A DNA stretch of 64,000 nt, from the NCBI GenBank assembly GCA_018818065.1, contig JAHISV010000011.1, positions 124,001-188,000 of the forward strand, read 5' to 3'. This document shows positions 1-8,414 of the stretch, piece by piece. Each line of letters begins with the position of its first letter. The first letter of the stretch is position 1. Source of the stretch: Bacteroidota bacterium (lineage in GTDB: Bacteria; Bacteroidota; Ignavibacteria; Ignavibacteriales; Melioribacteraceae). The notes below the pieces were generated by a model that was not told the DNA's origin, made no database searches, and was given only the letters and a program-made list of their open reading frames with translations. Both the position numbers and the translations under genes were made by a program.

Positions 1-870
1 GTAATTCAAAACTATTGTCATCCAATGATTAAAATAACGATGGTTAAGCATAACGTAAAAACCGGAATGATGGATATTGAAGATCTAAAACAAAAAATGA
101 CTAAAAATGTAGCAGGCATTTATTTTGAAAATCCATCTTACCTTGGATTTATTGAAACAGAGGGCAAAGAGATTTCTAAAATAGTTCATAAGAATGGTGG
201 CAAAGTAATTGTGTACGCAGACCCGATTTCATTAGGAGTTTTAACTCCTCCATCAAATTATGGTGCTGATATTACATGTGGTGAAATTCAACCGCTCGGT
301 CTTCACATCAATTACGGTGGCGCTACGGGCGGCTATATTGGTGTTAATGACGATCCCAAACTAGTACAGGAATATCCCTGGAGATTATTTGGTATTGATA
401 AAACAGAAGTAGAAGGCGAATGGGGTTTTGGTGATGTACTTTATGATGACAGAACTTCTTTTGGTAACCGTGAAACAGGTAAAGATTATGTCGGCACAGC
501 CTCTGCTTTATGGGGTATTACCGCTGGTGTCTATCTCGCTTTAATGGGACCTGAAGGAATGAAAGAAGTTGGGACTGTTATCATGCAAAGATCTCAATAC
601 GCAGCAAAAAAAATAAGTGGAATTAAGGGGATTAAAGCTCCGGCAATTGATTCACCTTTTTTCAAAGAATTTATTGTCGACTTCAATAAAACTGGAAAAA
701 CAGTCAGTCAAATTAATAAGGCACTTGAAAAGAAAGGAATATTTGGTGGGAAAGACCTTTCAAAAGAGTTCAAGGAACTTGGTCAAAGCGCTCTTTTTTG
801 TATTACTGAAGAAAACACGAAAGAAGATATTGACAGACTGGTTAGTGAATTAAAAAACATTATTAAGTAA
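1..870 (+). CDS. gcvPA: Glycine dehydrogenase (decarboxylating) subunit 1-like, 5' end outside window
   Basis: C-terminal ~290 residues of the subunit-1 half of a two-gene P-protein, a PLP-fold enzyme that decarboxylates glycine in the glycine cleavage system. The frame is open from base 1, so the start and roughly the first third of the usual ~450 residues lie upstream. The family is recognisable from SLGVLTPPSNYGADI, the following GEIQPLGLH with a glycine-rich INYGGATGGYIG, and VYLALMGPEGMKEVG. It is divergent: the stretch that normally reads like REKATSNICT is here RETGKDYVGTAS, and FGIDKTEVEGEWGFGDV stands where a conserved RIVGET-type segment is usual. The gene sits 32 bp before the subunit-2 gene (17 bp if an in-frame TTG is the start of that gene), so they are probably co-transcribed. 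The assignment to the family is firm; glycine as the substrate is an inference. Confidence 0.8.
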   Translation, partial: VIQNYCHPMIKITMVKHNVKTGMMDIEDLKQKMTKNVAGIYFENPSYLGFIETEGKEISKIVHKNGGKVIVYADPISLGVLTPPSNYGADITCGEIQPLGLHINYGGATGGYIGVNDDPKLVQEYPWRLFGIDKTEVEGEWGFGDVLYDDRTSFGNRETGKDYVGTASALWGITAGVYLALMGPEGMKEVGTVIMQRSQYAAKKISGIKGIKAPAIDSPFFKEFIVDFNKTGKTVSQINKALEKKGIFGGKDLSKEFKELGQSALFCITEENTKEDIDRLVSELKNIIK

Positions 871-902
871 TTATCCAAAAAATTTTATTGAGGAAATTGA
901 CA

Positions 903-2468
903 ATGAGTGCAGATATAAAATCAAAATTAAGAAAATTCCATCAGGCTAAATGGGATGAGCAATTAATCTTTGAACTTGATACTCCGGGCGAGAGAGGCAT
1001 TATTGTCGGTGGTGTTGAAGATGAAATTGAAAAGCAGATCGGTAATGGATTTGCAAATCTTCCCACAGGCATGAAAAGAAAAAAATCACCTGCTTTGCCT
1101 GAAGTTGGACAAATGAGAGTCCTAAAGCATTACCTGCGTTTATCGCAACATACACTAGGCGCTGATCTTAACGTTGATATCGGGCAGGGAACATGTACTG
1201 TTAAGTATAGTCCAAAAATTAACGAGACAATTGCGCGCAATCATAAAGCTACAAAACTTCATCCGTGGCAGGATGAATCGCAAGTGCAGGGTGCACTGGA
1301 GATACTTTATAAATTGAATGAATATTTAAGTGAACTTTCCGGTTTGGATCACTTTACGATTCAACCGCCGTCCGGATCAGCCGCTATTTTTACTATGGCT
1401 TCTATTGTTCAGAAGTATCATGAGGTGAGAGGGGAGGCTGATCAAAGAGATGAAATTATTACAACAATATTTTCTCATCCTTCTGATTATTCTGCCGTAG
1501 CATTAAAAGGTTATAAAGTTACCATGCTATATCATGATCCAAAAACAGGTGTTCCTTCTGCAGAGGCTTTAAGAGCTGCCATATCAGAAAGAACTGCAGC
1601 TATCTTTATTACCAATCCTGAAGATACAGGCATTTATAATCCTGAGATTCCTGAATTTACTAAAATTGCACACGAGGCTGGTGCTCTGTGTTGTTACGAT
1701 CAGGCAAACGCAAACGGGTTGTTAGGAATTACAAGAGCAAAAGAAGCTGGATTTGATATGTGTTTCTTTAATCTGCATAAAACATTTTCAACTCCTCATG
1801 GATGCGGCGGACCTGCCACGGGTGCCATGGGTGTAACTAAGGCATTGAAAGAATTTTTGCCAGCACCTTATGTTGAAAAGAAAAAAGGCACTTATACTCT
1901 TAACTACAACTTGAAGCATTCTATTGGTAAGGTAAGAAGTTTTTACGGTGTATTTCCTGTAGCACTTAAAGCTTATTCATGGCTTAGAAGCCTTGGTGCT
2001 GAAGGCATAAGAGAAGCCTCAGAAGTAGCGGTATTGAATAATAATTATCTGTTAACACACATTAAAAAAATAAAAGGTGCTGAAGCTCCATACGCAAAGG
2101 GTAAACATCGTATTGAGCAGGTCAGGTATAGCTGGGAAAAACTATTCAAAGAAACTGGTGTTAATACCGAGGACGTTACCCTCAGAATGTGTGACTTTGG
2201 ATTCCATTTATGGTCAAGTCATCATCCGTTTATTATTCCTCAGCCATTTACTATTGAACCAACAGAATCCTATTCCAAAGCTGAGCTTGACGAGTATTTG
2301 AATGCGTTGAGGCATATTGCTAAAGAAGCCTATGATAAACCAGACTTCGTTAAAAAAGCCCCATACAATAGTGTTGTTCACAGGATTAATCATGACTCGT
2401 TTGACGATCCGAAGAAGTGGGCTATTACCTGGAGGCTCTACAAGAAAAAGCACTTGAACCAGAATTAG
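903..2468 (+). CDS. gcvPB: Glycine dehydrogenase (decarboxylating) subunit 2-like
   Basis: PLP-binding subunit of the split P-protein, ~521 residues, close to the family length. The PLP lysine is K293 (from the ATG at 903) in NLHKTFSTPHGCGGPATG. The usual motif is HKTF..PHGGGGPG, so the glycine-rich part is altered. SIGKVRSFYGVFPVALKAY and the C-terminal TIEPTESYSK are conserved family landmarks. The segment between them (SSHHPFIIPQP) differs from the common YFPLIVPE. An in-frame TTG at 888 could extend the protein by 5 residues, but GAGG at 890-893 is well placed for the ATG at 903. It follows subunit 1 directly and is closed by a strong terminator at 2499-2542. No gcvT or gcvH is visible downstream. 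It could be a P-protein paralogue acting on something other than glycine. Confidence 0.82.
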   Translation: MSADIKSKLRKFHQAKWDEQLIFELDTPGERGIIVGGVEDEIEKQIGNGFANLPTGMKRKKSPALPEVGQMRVLKHYLRLSQHTLGADLNVDIGQGTCTVKYSPKINETIARNHKATKLHPWQDESQVQGALEILYKLNEYLSELSGLDHFTIQPPSGSAAIFTMASIVQKYHEVRGEADQRDEIITTIFSHPSDYSAVALKGYKVTMLYHDPKTGVPSAEALRAAISERTAAIFITNPEDTGIYNPEIPEFTKIAHEAGALCCYDQANANGLLGITRAKEAGFDMCFFNLHKTFSTPHGCGGPATGAMGVTKALKEFLPAPYVEKKKGTYTLNYNLKHSIGKVRSFYGVFPVALKAYSWLRSLGAEGIREASEVAVLNNNYLLTHIKKIKGAEAPYAKGKHRIEQVRYSWEKLFKETGVNTEDVTLRMCDFGFHLWSSHHPFIIPQPFTIEPTESYSKAELDEYLNALRHIAKEAYDKPDFVKKAPYNSVVHRINHDSFDDPKKWAITWRLYKKKHLNQN

Positions 2469-2498
2469 GCAACATATATTTTACAATTATTTATAAAG

Positions 2499-2542
2499 AG
2501 AATTCCTTCTGATGTTATTGTCCAGAAGGAATTCTTTATTTT
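2499..2542 (+). terminator. Rho-independent terminator after gcvPB
   Basis: A perfect 13-bp inverted repeat (AGAATTCCTTCTG at 2499-2511 and its complement at 2523-2535) with an 11-nt loop is followed by the T-rich tail TTTATTTT. It lies 30 bp after the gcvPB stop codon and would end that transcript before the kinase-like gene. Confidence 0.85.
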
Positions 2543-2557
2543 ACTCATCAATATCAG

Positions 2558-3679
2558 GTGTTACGTAAAGTGAAAGTTGGATTAATCATAAATCCCATAG
2601 CGGGCATGGGCGGGAGTGTCGGCTTAAAGGGTACGGATGGCGAAGAAATACTTAAAAGAGCCAGAGAACTGGGAGCTGAAGAGAGTGCTAATTACCGAAC
2701 TCTTGAGACACTAAGGGAACTGAAAAAAGTCGACTCTGAATTTACTCTCTGTACACCTTCAGGCAAAATGGGTGAGACTGCTGCAATTCAATGTGGGTAC
2801 AACCCGAATGTTGTTTATAGAATTAACAAAACTTCTTCCTGTAAAGATACTATGGAAGCAGCAAAAACCCTGATTCAAAAAGGGGTTGATATTCTCCTCT
2901 TTGCCGGGGGCGATGGAACGGCTCGTGATATTTATTCTGCCATTGGTGATACATGCGTTGTTCTCGGTATTCCATGCGGGGTAAAGATGCACTCGGGTGT
3001 TTATGCCTCTCATCCAATCACTGCGGCTGAGATTGTAACTTCATATCTAAAAAGTGAATCCAAACAAATAGTGGAAGCAGAAGTAATTGATCTTGACGAA
3101 GAGGCATATCGAAGTGATCAGATCGCAACAAAGCTGTACGGGTATTTGAAGATCCCACTAGCGCCAAGATTGACTCAGGGAGTGAAAAGCCGATCACAAG
3201 CTAGTGATACCAATATTCAAAGGGCTATTGCAAAGCATGTTATTAAATATATGGAAGAGGACTGTTTCTACCTGATAGGACCGGGGTCTACAACTCGTAC
3301 GGTTATGAATGAATTGAAACTTCCTAATACTCTGTTAGGTGTAGATTTAATAAAAAACAGGAAGTTGATTGGCTTAGATTTATCCGAAGAGGGAATTATT
3401 AATCTTATTGGAAACTCCAAAACCAAGGTTGTTGTGACTCCGATTGGAGGTCAGGGATTTATCTTTGGGAGAGGGAATCAACAGATTAGTCCAACAATAC
3501 TAAGGCAAATTGGCAAGGGCAATATCATTATCGTAGCAACTCAGTCTAAGCTGTATTCATTGGGTGGTATCCCGCTTCGTGTTGATACCGGGGATATAGG
3601 TATTGATAACCTACTCTCAGGGTATTACAAAATTATAACGGGACTTAACGAAACCGTAGTCTATAATGCTGGTGTATAG
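2558..3679 (+). CDS. ATP-NAD kinase / AcoX-like family protein (COG3199 type)
   Basis: Predicted soluble nucleotide-binding protein of 373 residues, GTG start. The N-terminus VGLIINPIAGMGGSVGLKG and the internal LLFAGGDGTARD (GGDGT near residues 117-121) are the hallmarks of the ATP-NAD/AcoX kinase superfamily, in which GGDGT binds ATP. The C-terminal half (GPGSTTRTVM, then VVTPIGGQGFIFGRGNQQISP) also fits COG3199 proteins. Members are found in acetoin operons and beside P-protein-like genes, and their physiological substrate is mostly unproven. A GTG at 2570 is an alternative start. The gene begins only 15 bp after the terminator of gcvPB, so transcription is either read-through or from a promoter within that region. 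I would not call it a true NAD kinase (NadK) without assay data. Confidence 0.75.
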   Translation: MLRKVKVGLIINPIAGMGGSVGLKGTDGEEILKRARELGAEESANYRTLETLRELKKVDSEFTLCTPSGKMGETAAIQCGYNPNVVYRINKTSSCKDTMEAAKTLIQKGVDILLFAGGDGTARDIYSAIGDTCVVLGIPCGVKMHSGVYASHPITAAEIVTSYLKSESKQIVEAEVIDLDEEAYRSDQIATKLYGYLKIPLAPRLTQGVKSRSQASDTNIQRAIAKHVIKYMEEDCFYLIGPGSTTRTVMNELKLPNTLLGVDLIKNRKLIGLDLSEEGIINLIGNSKTKVVVTPIGGQGFIFGRGNQQISPTILRQIGKGNIIIVATQSKLYSLGGIPLRVDTGDIGIDNLLSGYYKIITGLNETVVYNAGV

Positions 3680-3793
3680 CTATTACAGAATATTAACAGT
3701 TTGTACCTTCTTAACAACATAGCTATTTTAAAATGATTGAATAATGACTCAACAAATAATAACATCTTGAAATAACATGAGGAACGGGGGCGC

Positions 3794-6667
3794 ATGAAAA
3801 CCTTATTAGTATTACTAATCTCCTTAACAATTAGCTTAAAAGCACAGGTTGACCCACAACCGACTCCATCAAAAGTCAGAGTGGAATCATTGCAAAAAAG
3901 TGAAACTGCAAATAAAACTAACCTTATTCAAAATATTCAATTCAGGAATGTAGGACCTATCATTATGAGTGGGCGTGTAACCGATCTTGAAGTTAATCCT
4001 GATGACCCCACAAACTTTTATGTAAGCTATGCTACCAGTGGATTGTGGGTAACTAAGAATAACGGACTTTCTTTCGATCCTATTTTTGATAATGAAATTA
4101 CTATGTCCATTGGGGCAATATCTGTCGATTGGAAAACCGGTACTATCTGGGTCGGTTCCGGTGAGGCGAATGCTTTTACATGGGCAGGACTTGGAGTTTT
4201 TAAGAGTAGTGACTGGGGAAAGAGTTGGGCTCATGTCGGGCTGGAAGAGACTCAGCATATAAATCAGATAGTTATCCATCCTGATAATCCTGAAATTGTC
4301 TGGGTAGCGGGAATGGGAAGACTATACAGTACAAACCCTGAGCGTGGTGTTTTCAAAACTGTTGACGGTGGTAAGTCATGGAGTAAAACTCTTTTTGTAA
4401 GTGATTCAACCGGTATTACTGATTTAATTATAGATCCAAATAATTCTGATATTCTTTACGCTGCTTCGTGGGAGCGATGGAGAAAATCATGGATGCGGCA
4501 TAAGGGCGGGGCAGAATCCGGAATTTTCAAGAGTATTGACGGCGGCGAAACATGGGAACGCCTCAACGTGTCAGGCAGCGGTCTGCCGACACATGACGGA
4601 GTTGGAAGAATTGGTTTATCAATTTGCGCTTCCGATTCCAAAATACTCTACGCCACGGTTGATAGTCAGGAAAAGTATGACAAAGAAAAAGATGATGATG
4701 ATTCAGACAAGTTGAAGAAAGATATTTTCAAGACGATGAGTGTTAAAGACTTCCTGAATCTGGATGATGAAAGATTGGGTGAATTTCTAAAGGAAAATGA
4801 TTTCCCTGAGAAATACACCGTTGATAAAGTTAAGAAGATGATTAAAGATGGTGAAGTAAAACCGATTGCCTTATACGAATATCTGGTTGATCCTACCGAT
4901 CCTCCGGAAGATGATAGACCAATTTACGGTGCTGAACTTTACAGGAGTAGCGACTCTGGCAAAACCTGGTTTAGGACACACGAAAAACCTTTAGATGGAC
5001 TTTTCTACAGTTATGGCTATGTGTTTGATATTATTAGAGTCTCACCAAGCAACGCAGATAAGATTTATATTGCCGGTGTTCCAATACTTGTTTCTGAAGA
5101 TGGCGGCAAAACGTTTACAAGTATCTGGGAAGATAATGTTCACGCAGACCATCATGCCTTATGGATTAATCCGGTAAATGACAAATACATTATTAACGGA
5201 AATGATGGTGGTGTTAACATTTCATATGACAGCGGTAAACACTGGTACAAGGCAAACACTGAGGCCGTATCGCAATGCTACACTGTTGAGTATGATATGG
5301 CTGAGCCATATAATGTTTACACAGGGATGCAGGATAACGGAACATGGAAAGGTCCAAGTACTTATGAACAGAATGTAGGTTATCAGCAGGACGGGGACTA
5401 TCCTTATAAAGCTTTAATGGGTGGAGATGGTTTTCAGATAGAAGTTGACCACCGTGACAATGATGTTGTTTATGTCGGCTGGCAGTATGGCAATTACTAT
5501 CGTGTGAAAATGTCAACTGACGATAATAAGTATCTGGAAATTAAGCATGAGTTGGGAGAGCGTCCTTTAAGATGGAACTGGGAAACACCAATCCTATTGT
5601 CACGGCATAACGAAGATATTTTATATATAGGTAGTAACAGGCTATTTCGCTCGATGGATAAGGGCGAAACTTTCAAACCAATTTCTCCTGATCTTACAAA
5701 AGGAGGCCGAGTTGGTGGCGTTAAGTATGGCACCATCACAACTATCAGCGAATCCAAATTTAAGTTTGGGTTAATTTATGTCGGCACTGATGATGGGAAC
5801 ATTCAGCTAACAAAGGATGGTGGAACTTCATGGGAATTAATCTCCGGAAGCCTTCCACAGAATTATTGGGTAAGTCGAGTTGAAGCTTCATCTCACAAAG
5901 AGGGCACAGTATATGCCTCTTTGTATGCCTATAAATGGGATAACTATGAAGCGCATGTTTATGCTTCCGATGATTATGGAAAAACATGGCGAAGAATCGG
6001 GACTGATCTTCCTGTAGAATTAGTGAATGTAGTCAGGGAAGATCCTGAAAATGAAAATATAATTTATGTCGGGAATCAGATAGGAGCATACGTTTCGCTA
6101 AATAAGGGTGAATCATTTATGAAATTCCATAGCGTACCCAATGTTGCGGTATTCGATATGAAGATTCATCCGCGCGATAAGGACTTGATTCTTGGTACCC
6201 ACGGTCGCTCAATTTACATTGCTGACGTTCAACATCTTCAGGAACTTCCTGATATTATGAATAAAGATTTACACTTGTTCAAAATTGAAGATGCGAAATA
6301 CAACTCAGGTTGGGGAGAGAAATTCAGTCCATGGGATAAACCGGAAGAACCGAAAGTATCTATTCCATACTATTCTAATAAAGCTGGTAAAGCTCTTCTC
6401 ACAATAGAAGCAGGCGAAGTGACATTAGCAAGCTTTATTGAAGAGGCTGAGGCAGGACTAAATTATTTTGAATATGATTTGAGCTTTCTTGAATCTGCTA
6501 AAGATGATTATCAGGATTACCTGAATGATCTGAAAGAAGAAGATGACAAAGAAGTGAAGTTAAAAAAAGCTGATAATGATAAACTGTACTTGCAGAAAGG
6601 GAAATATCTGGTTACAGTTGAAGTGAATGGGAAGAATGTGAGTACGACGTTGGAAGTGATTGAGTAG
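3794..6667 (+). CDS. Secreted BNR/VPS10-like repeat protein
   Basis: Large exported protein of 957 residues. The signal peptide is MKTLLVLLISLTISLKAQ, with cleavage probably after KA or AQ. The body consists of repeated Asp-box/BNR units (for example SDWGKSW, VDGGKSW, IDGGETW, SDSGKTW, YDSGKHW, KDGGTSW, DDYGKTW), predicting one or two beta-propellers of the sortilin/GH74-like type. Between repeats, around residues 295-360, is a charged helical insert starting KEKDDDDSDK. The last ~120 residues are acidic and beta-rich and lack a type IX sorting tail, so the protein is more likely periplasmic than surface-anchored. Such proteins are often auto-annotated as glycosyl hydrolases. I see no proof of catalysis, so function is unknown. 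A purine-rich GGGG site precedes the ATG. The gene stands alone, convergent with susD. Confidence 0.8.
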   Translation: MKTLLVLLISLTISLKAQVDPQPTPSKVRVESLQKSETANKTNLIQNIQFRNVGPIIMSGRVTDLEVNPDDPTNFYVSYATSGLWVTKNNGLSFDPIFDNEITMSIGAISVDWKTGTIWVGSGEANAFTWAGLGVFKSSDWGKSWAHVGLEETQHINQIVIHPDNPEIVWVAGMGRLYSTNPERGVFKTVDGGKSWSKTLFVSDSTGITDLIIDPNNSDILYAASWERWRKSWMRHKGGAESGIFKSIDGGETWERLNVSGSGLPTHDGVGRIGLSICASDSKILYATVDSQEKYDKEKDDDDSDKLKKDIFKTMSVKDFLNLDDERLGEFLKENDFPEKYTVDKVKKMIKDGEVKPIALYEYLVDPTDPPEDDRPIYGAELYRSSDSGKTWFRTHEKPLDGLFYSYGYVFDIIRVSPSNADKIYIAGVPILVSEDGGKTFTSIWEDNVHADHHALWINPVNDKYIINGNDGGVNISYDSGKHWYKANTEAVSQCYTVEYDMAEPYNVYTGMQDNGTWKGPSTYEQNVGYQQDGDYPYKALMGGDGFQIEVDHRDNDVVYVGWQYGNYYRVKMSTDDNKYLEIKHELGERPLRWNWETPILLSRHNEDILYIGSNRLFRSMDKGETFKPISPDLTKGGRVGGVKYGTITTISESKFKFGLIYVGTDDGNIQLTKDGGTSWELISGSLPQNYWVSRVEASSHKEGTVYASLYAYKWDNYEAHVYASDDYGKTWRRIGTDLPVELVNVVREDPENENIIYVGNQIGAYVSLNKGESFMKFHSVPNVAVFDMKIHPRDKDLILGTHGRSIYIADVQHLQELPDIMNKDLHLFKIEDAKYNSGWGEKFSPWDKPEEPKVSIPYYSNKAGKALLTIEAGEVTLASFIEEAEAGLNYFEYDLSFLESAKDDYQDYLNDLKEEDDKEVKLKKADNDKLYLQKGKYLVTVEVNGKNVSTTLEVIE

Positions 6668-6762
6668 AGTCAATTGTCAATCGTGAATAATAATCATGCC
6701 TGACGGCCTGTGGTAGGATCTTGATCATACTATTGATACTGATCAGTTTTTATAATGTGATA

Positions 6763-6796
6763 GGGCGAGCAGTCTTTGATTGATCGTCCTTTTTTA
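6763..6796 (+). terminator. Probable terminator of the BNR-repeat gene
   Basis: GGGCGA at 6763-6768 can pair with TCGTCC at 6784-6789 (one G-U pair), directly followed by a run of six T. The stem is short, so this is a moderate-strength candidate for the plus-strand transcript. Confidence 0.5.
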
Positions 6797-6825
6797 TACC
6801 TGAATGTGGACTTGTTTGCAGTTAT

Positions 6826-6865
6826 AAAAAAACTCCCGGGGAGCAGAAATCTTCTCCGGGAGTTT
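6826..6865 (-). terminator. Terminator of the susCD transcript
   Basis: AAACTCCCGG (6830-6839) pairs with CCGGGAGTTT (6856-6865). On the minus strand the stem is followed by the T-run formed by the A-tract at 6826-6832, placing a good intrinsic terminator 31 bp past the susD stop codon. Confidence 0.8.
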
Positions 6866-6896
6866 ATTACATGACCAATGTACAGGATAGGAAATT

Positions 6897-8393
6897 CTAG
6901 AATCCAGGATTTTGTACAAGATTAGGATTGTTATTCAAATCAATTGATGGTATTGGTAAATATTCATCAACCCCCACATCAAAATTATCAACATATGGAT
7001 TATTGTGTGTACGAAGTGTCGGCTCAACAACACCCCATCTAACTAAGTCCGCCCAACGCTTTCCTTCAAAAGCCAGCTCCGCAGGTCGCTCGTAATTTCT
7101 GATGTGATTTCTTAATTCAGACTGTGATAAGGTTCCAATAGGTGTCACGCCTGAACGGGCACGAACCAGATTAATAATATCAATCGCTTGCGTAGTTTGT
7201 CCTTGCTCATTCAAACACTCAGCCTGCATTAAGAGTACATCTGCAAAGCGCATTTCAACCGTGTTAACTCCACTCCGATCCCATGAAGGCTCGTTAGCTG
7301 TTTCAACCTCTGACTTATAAACCCACTTTTTCCATAATTTACGGTCGCCTTCAGTGCTTCCCCAAGTATCGCCTTCTTCAAACCAGAAAGCAGTTGTATT
7401 TGGATCATCAAAAAAGAATGTACCATAAACACGGTCGCTATAAGAACCATCTGCTTTTTTGTCATTCATCATCATATCGAAGTACCAGTCAGATGGACCA
7501 CCCTGACCCCATGCACCAAACTGTGCTGGTAATGTCTGTGATTCACTCACATTATTAGGCCGGTTTACGGTAAATTGTAATTCGAATACTGATTCAGGTC
7601 CGTTTTCACTCATACCGTTAAAGTTATCCCAGAATTCCGGCAAGAGATCGTATTGACCAGAATTAATAACAGAACCAAATGCTGACGATGCCGCACTCCA
7701 ATCAGGATTGGTTTTGTAAATGTGTGTTAAACCCAAATAGGCGTTTGCCGCACCCTTTGTTGCACGCCCTTTGTATCTCGACTCCCATTGTGTTGGGAGG
7801 GCATTGGCTGCATCTGTAAAGTCCTGAATACACTGAGTATAAACCGCATCAGGAGTTGCCTGAGTTGGATAAAAATCCTCAGCAACTGTTGGAACTGCCA
7901 GTATCAATGGAATATTCTTGAAATAAGTTACAAGTTTAAGATGGTAAAAAGCACGTAGGAATTTAGCTTCGCCAACCATTTGCGCTTTCATAGTATTATC
8001 CATCTCAACCCGATCTATGTTTTCAAGGAATATGTTTGTCTGATAAATTCCCTGATAGTAATAGTACCAGTAATAGTCTTTTGTGTAGTTTTCTTCTGAC
8101 ATTCTGAAGGAGTACATTTCTACCCATTCATCGTAGTCAGGCATAAAATAACCTAAATCTGTTCTGTAATTTTCGACTAATATTTTGCATTCATAATGTC
8201 CCCAACGACCCCACAAAGGAATTGTTAGCTGAGCATACGCAGCAGTAAGTGCTTTAAATGCATCATCTTCTGTTTGCCAGAATTGGTCCTCCGTAACCCT
8301 GTTAGGATCGGTTACATCGAGGAAGTTTTCCTCGCAGCCCGTAAAAACAAATAGGGCAAGGAGAAGAACGGTAATTACTTTATTTATTTTCAT
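6897..8393 (-). CDS. SusD/RagB-family outer-membrane glycan-binding lipoprotein
   Basis: Surface lipoprotein that captures oligosaccharides and caps its SusC partner. It has 498 residues. The lipoprotein signal is MKINKVITVLLLALFVFTGC, with Cys20 as the predicted lipidation site, followed by the typical EENFLDVTDPNRVTEDQFW start of SusD proteins. The central helical region (FLRAFYHLKLVTYFKNIPLI, AYLGLTHIYK) matches the SusD TPR core. The C-terminus YLPIPSIDLNNNPNLVQNPGF is the standard SusD ending. It lies 21 bp downstream of susC and ends at a good terminator. The neighbourhood of galactosidases and galactose genes suggests a galactose-containing oligosaccharide as ligand; that is inference. 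Confidence 0.95.
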   Translation of the reverse strand: MKINKVITVLLLALFVFTGCEENFLDVTDPNRVTEDQFWQTEDDAFKALTAAYAQLTIPLWGRWGHYECKILVENYRTDLGYFMPDYDEWVEMYSFRMSEENYTKDYYWYYYYQGIYQTNIFLENIDRVEMDNTMKAQMVGEAKFLRAFYHLKLVTYFKNIPLILAVPTVAEDFYPTQATPDAVYTQCIQDFTDAANALPTQWESRYKGRATKGAANAYLGLTHIYKTNPDWSAASSAFGSVINSGQYDLLPEFWDNFNGMSENGPESVFELQFTVNRPNNVSESQTLPAQFGAWGQGGPSDWYFDMMMNDKKADGSYSDRVYGTFFFDDPNTTAFWFEEGDTWGSTEGDRKLWKKWVYKSEVETANEPSWDRSGVNTVEMRFADVLLMQAECLNEQGQTTQAIDIINLVRARSGVTPIGTLSQSELRNHIRNYERPAELAFEGKRWADLVRWGVVEPTLRTHNNPYVDNFDVGVDEYLPIPSIDLNNNPNLVQNPGF

Positions 8394-8414
8394 TTTCCTT
8401 CCTCACTATCTTGT

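Noticed and set aside
3680-3793. ATAGCTAT repeats as a terminator after the kinase-like gene
   Set aside because: The 8-mer is self-complementary and both copies are too far apart, with no GC-rich stem or T-run.
3887-4279. Minus-strand open frame inside the BNR-repeat gene
   Set aside because: Shadow of a strongly coding plus-strand gene; no start context or motif.
3794-6667. Calling the BNR protein a sialidase
   Set aside because: Asp-box repeats are common to many propellers. The arginine triad and Tyr/Glu nucleophile of sialidases are not evident.
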